Shown: in pieces, positions 55,823 to 64,000 of the stretch | Position numbering within the stretch: the first letter of the stretch is position 1 | How the letters are laid out: each line of letters opens with the position of its first letter | Origin: Algoriphagus oliviformis | GTDB lineage: Bacteria; Bacteroidota; Bacteroidia; Cytophagales; Cyclobacteriaceae | DNA: 64,000 bases | Direction: 5' to 3' | Assembly (NCBI RefSeq): GCF_017254915.1 | Contig: NZ_JAFKCT010000001.1 | Span: 186,001-250,000 of the forward strand | Made by a program: the position numbers and the translations under genes | The notes under the pieces: model-generated | What the model was told of the DNA's origin: nothing | The model's input: only the letters and a program-made list of their open reading frames with translations | The model's database searches: none

Positions 55823-58800
55823 TTAGAACCCGGCCCGGACACCAAGTGAGAATTGTCTGGGCGCAGGCGAAAGCTGATAGTCGGGATCATCGTAGGAAGC
55901 CGATTTTTTCCAAAGAATGGCCAGATTGTTTGCGTAGCCAAAGATTTCCAATGAGCGAAAAGGTGTTCCCATCACCCTTGCAGAATTGACCGAATAGCTC
56001 AGCCGGATATCCTGAAGGCGGATATTGTCCCCCTTTTCCACATTGACGGAAGACCGGTTGTAGAATGTGTCCCTGTTCGCCACCTGCCCCGAAGGGAATG
56101 AGGGAACGTGGGTTACGGTTTCATCCCCGGGATTCTGCCATCTCCGCGAATAGTCACCATGGATCGTGCCTCCCGAATAGAGGCTGTTGTAGACCAATGG
56201 CTGTTTTCTGACATAATAGCCCAGACGGTAGGAAATATTGAACGACAACTCAAAGCCCTTATGGGAGACGTTGTTCATCCATGATCCAAAAACGGTGGGC
56301 CTGCCTGATCCGTGGTAAACCAGCTCATCCACCTCCCCAAAATGGACCAAACGGGTATAGTCCTTACTGGGAACACCCTCGGAGATCCCCAGCGGGTCGC
56401 CGGTGTCCGGGTCCAGGCCAGCCCATGGGTAGCTGAAAATCGCGTGTAGCGGATAACCCTTGAGCGGTGGTGGAAAAGCCCCTGCCCCACCCAGCCCATA
56501 GGCGGTGTAGTCACTGGGCAAGCCTTCCACGTCATAGGACGTGACCACTTCCCTCACCCAACTGAACAGCAGTCCGGAACTCCATTTCAGTCCCCTATCC
56601 AGGATACTGGTACGCAGCTGCAGATCCACCCCGTTCGTCCGCGTGTCGGCAAAGTTCCCACGGAAGCTCGATACGCCTGTAGAACTTGGAAAAGGCCTGT
56701 CCCCTATCAGGTCCTCCCCTTTTTTCGTGTAGTATTCCAGACTCCCCGACACGCGTGCGTTTTTGGATTCGAAGTCCATACCGAAGTTTGCAATCCCGAT
56801 CCGCTCCCACCTCAGCTCGGGATTCGGGGGATTTAGGATGATCAGGCTGGGAAGGCCGGTGAGGTAGTTGGAGCTTCCCGCCAGGTAATAGGCGGTCGTA
56901 TAGGCGCTCACGGATCTGTTGATGTTTCCGTTAAAGCCGTAGGTTGCGCGGAATTTCAGGTAGGGCAGCCAGCCAAGCGGATAAAAGGCCTCCTCGCTGA
57001 TAATCCAGGCAGCCCCGGCGGACCAAAGCGGCACCCCCTTCATGTTGGTTTCGACCCCAAACAGGTTGGATGCGTCCTTTCTCACGCTGCCTGACACCAG
57101 GTATTTCCGGTCAAGGGTATAGGAGGCATTGGCATAATAGGAAATATAGCGGTCGGCCAATCCGGAGTGGCCTACCCCGTAGGGGATCGTCGCCAAGGCG
57201 TTGTTGTGGTACCTTCTGTATCTGTTGGCAAAATCCACGGGAAGGCTGATCCCCAATTCGTCGTCGTACCCATAGAATCTTCCCGAACCGCCCTCGGTAT
57301 CGGAACGCTTTGCCTCAAATCCCCCCAACGCGACCAGTTCATGCCTATCCTTCCAACTTTTGGAATAGTTGAACTGGGTTCGGAAATGATGGCTGGCCGC
57401 ACGTGTCCAAGTCCGGTCCGCGATAGCACCCATGGGTACGGCAAGGCGAAGCCCATCCTCTTCCCGCTGGGTGAAGGTGTTGATCAAATCCCGGGTATAG
57501 AACATCGAAACATCGTTCAATTCCCAGTTCGTGGAATTGTTGGTCCAATACTGGTATAGTCCGGATACGGAAAGGCCGGGAAGAATTTCGTAGGTCAAAC
57601 TGAGGTTGGTCCGGATGTCCTGGGACTCCCGGGTATTGGTCCAGTTGCCCCGTTCGGCCAGGGGATAGTACTTCCAATCCAGCAGCCCATCGGCCGATGC
57701 CTGGCTTGTAAACGTGTCCCGGTATTGCCTTGCGATTGCGTTGGGGTTTCCTGCCCCATCCGCCAGACGGACATAGGGAGAGGAAATCCCCTGGGGAAGT
57801 TGGGTTTTCAGGTCTGCCTTACCCTGTACGATATACAGCCCCAAGCCGATTTCCAGTCTGTCATTCACCGCCTTCCATGCGTTTCCAAGGTCCAGCGTGA
57901 TCCTGCTGTCATTGTTGTCCACGACTCCGAGGGCATTGTGGTCATAGCCTATGGCCGCCCTGTAGTTGTATTGCGGCCCTCCCCCGGAGATCCCCAGACT
58001 GTACTGCTGCTTGAGCGCAGGCCGGTAGTAGTACTCGGCCAGGTCGTCTCTGGTAGAATGCCCTCTATGGTAGTCAAGCTGCCTTTCCGCCTCCTCGGCG
58101 TCAATATGTCCATCCCGCAAGGCGATGAGCGTCTCCACCACAGGCGACAGCAGGGGCTTGGAATTGGATCGCTCGCGGGAAGCATACACTCCCCTGTTGA
58201 ACATATCCCGCTCCACTTCCACCATTTCCGGAGAAGATATCAACGGCACGTAATCCGGATCCTGGGCTTCTATCATGCTCAGGTTGCTGTTGAACGACAC
58301 CCGCAAGCCCTGTCCCCTTTTGCCGCTCTTTGTCGTGATGACAATGACCCCGTTTCCCGCCCGGGCGCCCCAGATGGAAGCTGCCGCGGCATCCTTCAAG
58401 ACCGTGATGTGCTCCACGTCGTTGGGGTTGATACTCTCGATGGGCCCGTCGTAGGGAAAGTTGTCTATGACGATGAGGGGCTGCGTATCGGAAAAAATCG
58501 TCGCGGTACCCCGGATGCTGATATCGGCGGAACCGCCCCGGTCCCTGTTGAAGACCAGTCCGCTGGTGACGTTGTCCAGCCGCTCCAGAATCCCGGTGCT
58601 CACGGACCGGTTGACCAGCCGCTGGTCCAGCGCCGCAAAAGATCCCGTGGCCCTCTCTTTGGAGAGTTCCTGATATCCGGTGGAAACGACGTCCACGCCC
58701 TCCATTTGCAATTCGTCGACTTTCAGGTGGACCGACAGCTTCTCGGCCAGGGGCACGTCGATTTCCAGTTCAAGGGTCTGGAAACCCACGTAGCTGAAGA

Positions 58801-59017
58801 CCAAGACCTGTCTTCCCGGATTCAGCTCGAGGGTGAATTCCCCGTCAGAATCCGAGATGGCCGAACGCAGGGTCCCCTTGCACACAATGGTGGCCCCGGG
58901 CAGGGTGCCTCCCTCCGACTCGGAAAATACCACCCCCGTGACCGTGGAGGTATTCCCCTGAGCCCATGCGATGCCCAGCGGCATCAAACAGAACATTAGC
59001 AGTAGAAGCTTTCTCAT
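55823..59017 (-). CDS. SusC/RagA-family TonB-linked outer-membrane protein
   Basis: A 1064-residue protein: signal peptide (LLLLMFCLMPLGIAWAQG), a carboxypeptidase-like beta-sandwich (VTGVVFSESEGGTLPGATIV), the linker VVSTGYQELSKERATGSF, the plug (SADISIRGTATIFSDTQPLI, DAAAASIWGARAGNGVIVIT) and a 22-strand barrel ending FSLGVRAGF. It imports a ligand with TonB energy together with SusD. The start overlaps the stop of the TlpA-like gene by 4 bases. Confidence 0.94.
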   Translation of the reverse strand: MRKLLLLMFCLMPLGIAWAQGNTSTVTGVVFSESEGGTLPGATIVCKGTLRSAISDSDGEFTLELNPGRQVLVFSYVGFQTLELEIDVPLAEKLSVHLKVDELQMEGVDVVSTGYQELSKERATGSFAALDQRLVNRSVSTGILERLDNVTSGLVFNRDRGGSADISIRGTATIFSDTQPLIVIDNFPYDGPIESINPNDVEHITVLKDAAAASIWGARAGNGVIVITTKSGKRGQGLRVSFNSNLSMIEAQDPDYVPLISSPEMVEVERDMFNRGVYASRERSNSKPLLSPVVETLIALRDGHIDAEEAERQLDYHRGHSTRDDLAEYYYRPALKQQYSLGISGGGPQYNYRAAIGYDHNALGVVDNNDSRITLDLGNAWKAVNDRLEIGLGLYIVQGKADLKTQLPQGISSPYVRLADGAGNPNAIARQYRDTFTSQASADGLLDWKYYPLAERGNWTNTRESQDIRTNLSLTYEILPGLSVSGLYQYWTNNSTNWELNDVSMFYTRDLINTFTQREEDGLRLAVPMGAIADRTWTRAASHHFRTQFNYSKSWKDRHELVALGGFEAKRSDTEGGSGRFYGYDDELGISLPVDFANRYRRYHNNALATIPYGVGHSGLADRYISYYANASYTLDRKYLVSGSVRKDASNLFGVETNMKGVPLWSAGAAWIISEEAFYPLGWLPYLKFRATYGFNGNINRSVSAYTTAYYLAGSSNYLTGLPSLIILNPPNPELRWERIGIANFGMDFESKNARVSGSLEYYTKKGEDLIGDRPFPSSTGVSSFRGNFADTRTNGVDLQLRTSILDRGLKWSSGLLFSWVREVVTSYDVEGLPSDYTAYGLGGAGAFPPPLKGYPLHAIFSYPWAGLDPDTGDPLGISEGVPSKDYTRLVHFGEVDELVYHGSGRPTVFGSWMNNVSHKGFELSFNISYRLGYYVRKQPLVYNSLYSGGTIHGDYSRRWQNPGDETVTHVPSFPSGQVANRDTFYNRSSVNVEKGDNIRLQDIRLSYSVNSARVMGTPFRSLEIFGYANNLAILWKKSASYDDPDYQLSPAPRQFSLGVRAGF

Positions 59018-61056
59018 TGTAATCCGTGTTTAGGGTTTGTGGAAATCGAAGACCCCGTTGCCTTCGGTAAATTTTCGGCCGAAAGCCCGGGAAGGACCGA
59101 GTCGACCAGTTCGATCAAGCCCGCCGCATCAGCCGGCATCCCCACCGATTTGATCAGCTCCCCCCCAGGGCCGACCAGCATCAGCCTTGGATAGGAATAA
59201 ATGTCATAGTAGTGGAGAAAGGGATCCGAATACCGCCCGCCCAGAAACAGGTTGACGTTGCCGAAGCGATAGGATGGATGCTCGAGGAGGTATTGTTTCC
59301 AATAGGAATAGTTGGGGTCGGTGGAGACGGACAGCAGCTCGAAATCCGCCCGGTCCCTGAAGTATTCCCTGACTTTGACCAGATGGCGCTCGTGCATCAG
59401 CCTGCTGGGCATGCACCCGGGAAACCAAAAGGCCAGCAAGACCGTGGTCCCCCTGAAATCATCCAGCGTGACCCGGTTCCCTTCCCGGTCATAGGTGACC
59501 AGCGGTTTCAGCGGACTGCCCTTCTTGTTGGCCGTCAGCAGGTGGAGGAGGCTCTCCCGGATGTAGGGCGACTCCACCTCCCCTAGGGCCGTTCTTACGG
59601 TTTTCTCATAGTCGGGCAGCCTCCGGTAGTTACCCAGCAGAAATTTGCCCATCAACAGGTCCCGCAAGGGGGCCGGATAGTCCCGCCCCAGCAAGTCAAA
59701 CAGCGACTCCCCGGTAAGGCGGGATTCCATACTTTCCTTTTCAAGGAGAAAATCGGAAAAATAGGCACTGAGCAAGGCGGTCGAATCCGGGACGCCCCAC
59801 TGCGAAGGATCGGAGAAATAGGCGCCAAAATAGCGGGCCGTCTCCCCGGAATCCTTCAAGGGCAGGTTTTTCAGCAAGGTGATCCGCCTATGCAGCTGTC
59901 TACCGATGACATCCGCCCTAAGCAGCGCATAGAGGCGGTCGGTCAGGAAAGGCCGGTAGTCCTCCAAGAGTGCCAAGCCAGAATCGCCCAAGGGGTCCGA
60001 GGCGAGTTGCCCTTCCATCCAGCGCGATCGGCCTTCGCCCTCGGTGACAAACTGAATCCCCTTGATCTGAAATCCCGCAAGCGAGGGGGACAGGCGCTCA
60101 AAGTAACTCCTCCGCTCCTCGGGATCCTGTTTGGAAGAGAGGTGGAAGGATGGCGAAGCCAGAAAATCCACCCTTCTGTTCGCCTGTTGGATGCGGTGCT
60201 GCACTTCGAACTTCCCCGCCGCATTCCCGCCAAAAAGCAGGTCGCCGCGCCTCAGGTCAATGCTCAGGTAGATTGAATCCCCCGGCTCGAGGATAAACCG
60301 GTCCACAAACGCATCCCCCAAGGGAGAACTGAGTGTGAGGTAGGCGACCTGGTCAAATTCGGGGCTGGTATAGGTAAAGACCCGGGCACCGTCATTCCCC
60401 TGGAAGATGCTCCCCGCCACCGGTCGCCGGAAGCTCCGGTGCAGGCCCGCTACGGAAACCGCCTGCCCGAGGTAATGGTCCCAAAACCGGATTTCCACCG
60501 AGTCTATTGCCTGATAGCTTCTGATCTCCGCATAGACAAATGCGGGGGCCGAGACCGTGACCGGGGAGGGTTGGAGCTTTGTCAGCCCCTCCCCTGCGCC
60601 CGGATCAAGGTACTGGTCAACTAAACTAAATCCCGTTTTCCAGTTGGCAGATCCCAGTTTGCAGTGTTCAGTGTGCAGTATCCAGTTCGCAGTCTCGGGA
60701 TCGCAGGTAACAGTGGGCAGTCCGATAGCTATCGGACTCCAGTTTGCAGTTACCAGATCACAGACCGCAGTCCACGGATTCGACTGGCTTACCGACCACG
60801 GTCCGCCGTCGATTTCATGTGGTGTACCGATGCTTCGGCTATGCTCAGCAACCGTGCTTCGACCCCGCTCAACATGAAGGAAAGTATCGGAGAGGGCTTC
60901 CCCTCCCCGATGGGTGTCTCCTGAATGCGGGGAGACGGTGGGGCCGGCGAACCTATGAAGAAGATCGGCCCCGGGTGACTCAGCAACTTTTGCTGTGGTA
61001 GTGCTTAGGGGAAGACATAGGTATCCCAGTAAGCATGTTAGTAGTAGTTTGTTCAT
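59014..61056 (-). CDS. TlpA-like thioredoxin-fold protein with repeat-derived insert
   Basis: A 680-residue secreted protein (signal peptide MNKLLLTCLLGYLCLPLSTT). The C-terminal ~150 residues are a TlpA/AhpC-type thioredoxin fold: VTLDDFRGTTVLLAFWFPGC, MPSRLMHERH, and YDIYSYPRLMLVGPGGELIK with the cis-Pro. The usual CxxC is CMPS, so only the first Cys remains. Residues ~28-140 are unlike a protein domain; they translate the kind of short-word repeats found between genes here (see 60638-60890). The middle part resembles the region before TlpA domains in SusC/D-linked proteins. First gene of the tlpA-like/susC/susD operon. Confidence 0.82.
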   Translation of the reverse strand: MNKLLLTCLLGYLCLPLSTTTAKVAESPGADLLHRFAGPTVSPHSGDTHRGGEALSDTFLHVERGRSTVAEHSRSIGTPHEIDGGPWSVSQSNPWTAVCDLVTANWSPIAIGLPTVTCDPETANWILHTEHCKLGSANWKTGFSLVDQYLDPGAGEGLTKLQPSPVTVSAPAFVYAEIRSYQAIDSVEIRFWDHYLGQAVSVAGLHRSFRRPVAGSIFQGNDGARVFTYTSPEFDQVAYLTLSSPLGDAFVDRFILEPGDSIYLSIDLRRGDLLFGGNAAGKFEVQHRIQQANRRVDFLASPSFHLSSKQDPEERRSYFERLSPSLAGFQIKGIQFVTEGEGRSRWMEGQLASDPLGDSGLALLEDYRPFLTDRLYALLRADVIGRQLHRRITLLKNLPLKDSGETARYFGAYFSDPSQWGVPDSTALLSAYFSDFLLEKESMESRLTGESLFDLLGRDYPAPLRDLLMGKFLLGNYRRLPDYEKTVRTALGEVESPYIRESLLHLLTANKKGSPLKPLVTYDREGNRVTLDDFRGTTVLLAFWFPGCMPSRLMHERHLVKVREYFRDRADFELLSVSTDPNYSYWKQYLLEHPSYRFGNVNLFLGGRYSDPFLHYYDIYSYPRLMLVGPGGELIKSVGMPADAAGLIELVDSVLPGLSAENLPKATGSSISTNPKHGLQ
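60638..60890. repeat. Intergenic-type word repeats inside the TlpA-like gene
   Basis: Tandem words such as CCAGTTTGCAGT, CAGTGTGCAGTATCCAG, CCGATAGCTATCGG and GTGCTTCGACCCCGCTCAAC. The same word types stand in intergenic DNA at 48295-48460, 52407-52440 and 61080-61335. The segment keeps the reading frame open. Confidence 0.72.
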
Positions 61057-61341
61057 GCTTGTTAATGGTTGGAAGCTGGGGTAGTTTGGTCAACAGTCCA
61101 CGGACGACGGTCCACTGCCGAGCAGCAAATGCCGTGAAAGCGTTGCCTTACTTGGTACCCTCCTGCGGCGGGCAGGCTTTGTACTTGGTACATGGTACAG
61201 CGAAAGCAATCCCCTCCCACCCGACCTCCAAAAGGCCAGCTTCAGGTTAAGAAATAGATTGAATGGATAAGCGAAAATTCCTCTGCAGTGGAAGGCTTAT
61301 CTTTTGGTCGACGGTCGACAGTCAACGGTCAACCGCCGTGT

Positions 61342-61477
61342 ACGTCACTGCGAGGAGCCCCAGAGGGCGACGTGGCAGTCTTATTAATAAGAATCCGGAT
61401 TTCTGGAAAAGATTGCTTCGTCGGTCTTAATCCTTATTAGATCTTTTGGCCATAAATAGACCTCCTCGCAATGACGT
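61342..61477. repeat. Palindromic repeat with 16-bp terminal arms
   Basis: ACGTCACTGCGAGGAG (61342-61357) and CTCCTCGCAATGACGT (61462-61477) are inverted copies with one mismatch; inner words GATTGCTTCGTCGG and CTTATTAATAAG. This matches a kind of short interspersed palindrome seen in many genomes. The whole gap 61057-61930 (874 bases) has no gene: word repeats to 61335, this element, then AT-rich DNA. Confidence 0.68.
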
Positions 61478-61930
61478 GCGTCACTCCCGGATCAGTGGTG
61501 GTAAGCCAACCGGAGGGTACAAGGTCCTGGTCGGGCAATCGGGGAGAAAAAGTGTTAAGTTCCAATCTGGCGATCAGATCGGATTCTTGGGCTTCAGGGG
61601 AAAGAGGCGGTCAATTCCCGAAATCCCCAATTCTGTAAACTCGATTCTAATATCCTGAAAACAACAAATATCTGATTCAATACAAGTATTGGACGGAGCG
61701 CACCAAATCCTTGGAGGCTGCATCAGTTTCAATACTTGGAGGTTCTTGGACATTTTCTATCGAACTTTTCTTAAGGTATTTGAATCAAATATTTCAATTA
61801 TTGAGAATCCTGGCTATATTGAACTAAGATTCAACTACAAGCAAATTTTGCGATATCAGCTGACTTAGAAAAACCAAAATAGGCCTAACCTAGTGGCAAA
61901 AGACCTAATTCACTCAAAAAACGCCCACTC

Positions 61931-62344
61931 ATGGAAAGACCACAAAAAATCATGCGAATTCTCAGAGAATCAAATGATTACTCTCAGGAATATGTGGCGG
62001 ATGTGCTTAATATCAACCAGAAAACGTATTCTAGTTTGGAATTGGGCAAATCAAAATTAACAGTGGATCGAATTCATCAACTTGCGGAACTTTATCACGT
62101 AACACCGGACTATTTTCTTGGAGATGAACTACCAGTAATTAACTTCAACAATACAGGATCAAAAAGTAATAGCAACAGCGGCTATATTCACACCTACATC
62201 AATGATAAAAATACCGACTCTTTTTATGAGAGAATAATATCCGAAAAGGATAACCTGATAAAAGAAAAAGATTCGCAAATCTCCACCCTCAAAGAAATGA
62301 TTGAGGTTTTAAAGAGTAAAATTGAAATACTAAACACGAAATAA
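61931..62344 (+). CDS. XRE-family DNA-binding protein with coiled-coil tail
   Basis: A 137-residue protein: an HTH_3 domain at residues 5-65 (IMRILRESNDYSQEYVADVL, NINQKTYSSLELGKSKLTVD, LAELYHVTPDYFLG), then a Ser/Asn tract (GSKSNSNSGYIHTYIND) and a C-terminal coiled coil of Glu/Lys/Ile heptads. Probably a small repressor. The region is AT-rich. The Ser/Asn motif recurs in the next frame downstream. Confidence 0.82.
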   Translation: MERPQKIMRILRESNDYSQEYVADVLNINQKTYSSLELGKSKLTVDRIHQLAELYHVTPDYFLGDELPVINFNNTGSKSNSNSGYIHTYINDKNTDSFYERIISEKDNLIKEKDSQISTLKEMIEVLKSKIEILNTK

Positions 62345-62364
62345 TTACAAGCATTGGATTAATA

Positions 62365-62622
62365 CTGAACACACTTATCATCGACAAAAATCTAAATGTA
62401 GCAGAGGTTGCAATTGGTTCAGAAATTCCAAAAGAGGAGCTAATTGCAACTATTGAAGGTAAAAAGAAAATTACAATTGAAAACGCTTTAAAATTGGGTA
62501 AATTTTTTGGAATACCTGGAGAATTCTTTTTCACAGATAATGCATTGATTAATCACAATAATATCGGGGATCGAAGTAATAGTAACAGTGGCTTTATAGG
62601 TACGTATAATAATAACGATTAA
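62365..62622 (+). CDS. XRE-like protein without an ATG start (remnant or unusual start)
   Basis: An open frame reads LNVAEVAIGSEIPKEELIAT, IEGKKKITIENALKLGKFFG, IPGEFFFTD, the second half of an HTH domain, and ends NIGDRSNSNSGFIGTYNNND. No ATG, GTG or TTG occurs in it; CTG 62365 is the only near-cognate start at a sensible place, and the frame opens just after a stop near 62323. The tail motif is shared with the preceding gene, so the two are paralogues by tail or by duplication. It may be a truncated copy or use a rare start. Confidence 0.5.
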   Translation: MNTLIIDKNLNVAEVAIGSEIPKEELIATIEGKKKITIENALKLGKFFGIPGEFFFTDNALINHNNIGDRSNSNSGFIGTYNNND

Positions 62623-62673
62623 AAGTAGAAGAAGGTAATTTATACAAGCCTAAAAAACTATATAAATTAGACC

Positions 62674-64000
62674 CTATATTTTGAATTCGTTATGGATTTG
62701 GACACGCAAATAAGTTCGATTCTCCATCTTAAATTGTAACTTTTCTTGAGTATCCAGTCCCTCTCTTATGAGGGTTGCCAGATTTTTGACGATAAATGGA
62801 ATATCATCTTGATCATAATCAAGAGACAAAAGCCTCTCTTTAAACGTAAGAGAGACTGCACCCATAGCAAAACTTATTTGTGGAACAAGTCTTAATATAA
62901 AATGTCTTGCCTTAGTCAAATAGTCATCCGATTTTCCCGGAATCAGGTTATTAATTGTTAAATAACTTTCACCCTCAACAAAGGCAGTCAAAATTGGTTC
63001 AATAGATAATATTCTTTCTGCAATCTCGCTTAATTCAAATTTTGTCACCTGAAATCCTAGAACTCGCGCGAGTTGGGCCCTTGCAGCCAAACTAGGAAAC
63101 ATTTCAGCAACTCGGGTTTCGCTTTCTCTTAACCAAGTCAAAAACCAATATATCCATTTACGCAAAGAAAATCCTAACAGTTCCCTCAATTCGGATTCTT
63201 CAAGACTATTGCCTAATTCCTCTATAATTTTAGGATCAAAACCTGTTTTCAGGCTTACAATCTCAACCCATTCATCATAAAGCAGATCCAACGCAAGACT
63301 CTCTCTTCTTTTAATTAAATTCTCAAATTGATCAAAAAAATTGGAATTCCCTGTCTGCTCAGCCTTATACCAGGCAAAAGACTTACTAAAAATATTTTTA
63401 GTTGAAGTTCTTGCATTCTCTTCGGTATGTAATCTAAATAGCAAGCTTTTAGCGTTCTGCGACAAAGACCTATTTTCATTAACACTAGAAACTTCATCCA
63501 AAAATCTTGTAAGTGGATCATTTATCGTTAAACATTGATCACTTTTTGAAAAAATTTGCTTTTGCAAATTTACCCATGCATCTGGAGCTTCGGATTTATT
63601 TTCAAAAGCTATGACATTGCCGGGAACAATAAGTACAACGCCTTGGGCTGCGGTACCAGCTCGTCCAGCTCGTCCAGCTACGTTTAAAATTTCATGTGCC
63701 AAAAGTTTTTCGGTTAAGGCGGTATCTTCATCGAATCGGTCGTCACCTGCGATTATGACAACCTCTACAGGTAAATTGATTCCTTGTGCTAAGGTCGCTG
63801 TTGCAACAATTGCATTTATGCCACTTTTGGATTTGAAGAGCAACTCATTCAATTGCCTTTCTACAGGAAGCAATAAACCGTGATGGGTTGCAACTTGTTT
63901 GTCCAAACTAAAAAAAGAATGTTTGAGATCCCCAAGTTCAATGTTCAGACTTTCCATTCGCTTTGAGTGTAGATTGCTAAAAGTCCTAAAACTCAAATCT
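62674..64000 (-). CDS. Ski2-like DEAD/DEAH-box helicase, C-terminal part
   Basis: The reading frame runs off the right edge, so the N-terminal ATPase half lies outside. The visible ~440 residues carry helicase motif V (IVATATLAQGINLPVEVVII) and motif VI (EILNVAGRAGRAGTAAQG), the pattern of Ski2/Brr2-like superfamily 2 helicases, followed by a winged-helix/helical C-terminal part. Such helicases occur in RNA decay, DNA repair and several phage defence systems; the partner genes that would tell are outside. The gene is AT-rich compared with the core genes. Confidence 0.85.
   Translation of the reverse strand, partial: DLSFRTFSNLHSKRMESLNIELGDLKHSFFSLDKQVATHHGLLLPVERQLNELLFKSKSGINAIVATATLAQGINLPVEVVIIAGDDRFDEDTALTEKLLAHEILNVAGRAGRAGTAAQGVVLIVPGNVIAFENKSEAPDAWVNLQKQIFSKSDQCLTINDPLTRFLDEVSSVNENRSLSQNAKSLLFRLHTEENARTSTKNIFSKSFAWYKAEQTGNSNFFDQFENLIKRRESLALDLLYDEWVEIVSLKTGFDPKIIEELGNSLEESELRELLGFSLRKWIYWFLTWLRESETRVAEMFPSLAARAQLARVLGFQVTKFELSEIAERILSIEPILTAFVEGESYLTINNLIPGKSDDYLTKARHFILRLVPQISFAMGAVSLTFKERLLSLDYDQDDIPFIVKNLATLIREGLDTQEKLQFKMENRTYLRVQIHNEFKI

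Noticed and set aside
62290..62380. Programmed -1 frameshift joining the two XRE-like frames
   Set aside because: No slippery heptamer is seen near the end of the first gene; a decayed copy or rare start codon is simpler.

Overview
This window looks like part of the chromosome of a Bacteroidota bacterium of the Cytophagales, probably close to Cyclobacteriaceae/Algoriphagus. That placement is inferred from gene content, not from a marker search. The signs are: a SusC/SusD pair, two giant secreted proteins with type IX secretion (T9SS) C-terminal domains, the order uppS-bamA-ompH-ompH, an AccD without its usual zinc cysteines, a Rho with a long disordered insert, and several promoters of the Bacteroidota type (TTTG, about 20 bases, TAnnTTTG).

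Layout. 1-4.2 kb (+) is the outer-membrane biogenesis operon uppS-bamA-ompH-ompH. 4.2-5.2 kb is a decaying patch with a frameshifted thioredoxin and remnants of further ompH copies, followed by an AT-rich lipoprotein gene. 6.5-13.7 kb (-) holds a pseudouridine synthase with a long basic tail, an operon of arginase-like protein, cytochrome b5-like protein, amino-sugar kinase and MurQ, then nqrF and accD. 13.9-15.5 kb (+) is cstA. 15.6-20.3 kb (-) carries two outer-membrane barrel proteins, a vanadium haloperoxidase/PAP2 lipoprotein with an internal duplication, and small membrane proteins. 20.3-24.9 kb (-) is rimP-nusA-infB. 25.2-30.8 kb (+) is the rod-shape operon mreBCD-mrdA-rodA. 31-36 kb has a conserved unknown gene, a ferredoxin, tdk, recO and rho.

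36.3-46.3 kb (+) encodes two tandem T9SS cargo proteins of about 1050 and 2160 residues with related C-termini. From 46.4 kb rightward the window becomes accessory. There is a compact minus-strand cassette (DUF6266-like, DUF5675-like and two small membrane proteins), a second DUF6266-like gene, and an operon of a Crp/Fnr-type regulator with a class I terpene cyclase. Around these lie dense interspersed repeats. Four copies of one repeat conserve helices while the helix sequences change, which argues for a structured RNA or ssDNA element. 54-61 kb is a TlpA-like/SusC/SusD operon facing a small secreted peptide gene; the tlpA-like gene has intergenic-type repeat sequence inside its reading frame. 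The last 2.4 kb turns AT-rich and holds two small XRE-type proteins with a shared tail motif and the C-terminal part of a Ski2-like helicase running off the edge, possibly the start of a defence or mobile region.

The best candidates for something undescribed are the covarying repeat family (48.6-53.5 kb), the regulator/terpene cyclase operon (50-51.5 kb), the DUF6266/DUF5675/membrane cassette (46.5-49.7 kb) and the XRE pair beside the helicase (61.9-64 kb). Family names quoted as DUF numbers are from memory and need a profile search.
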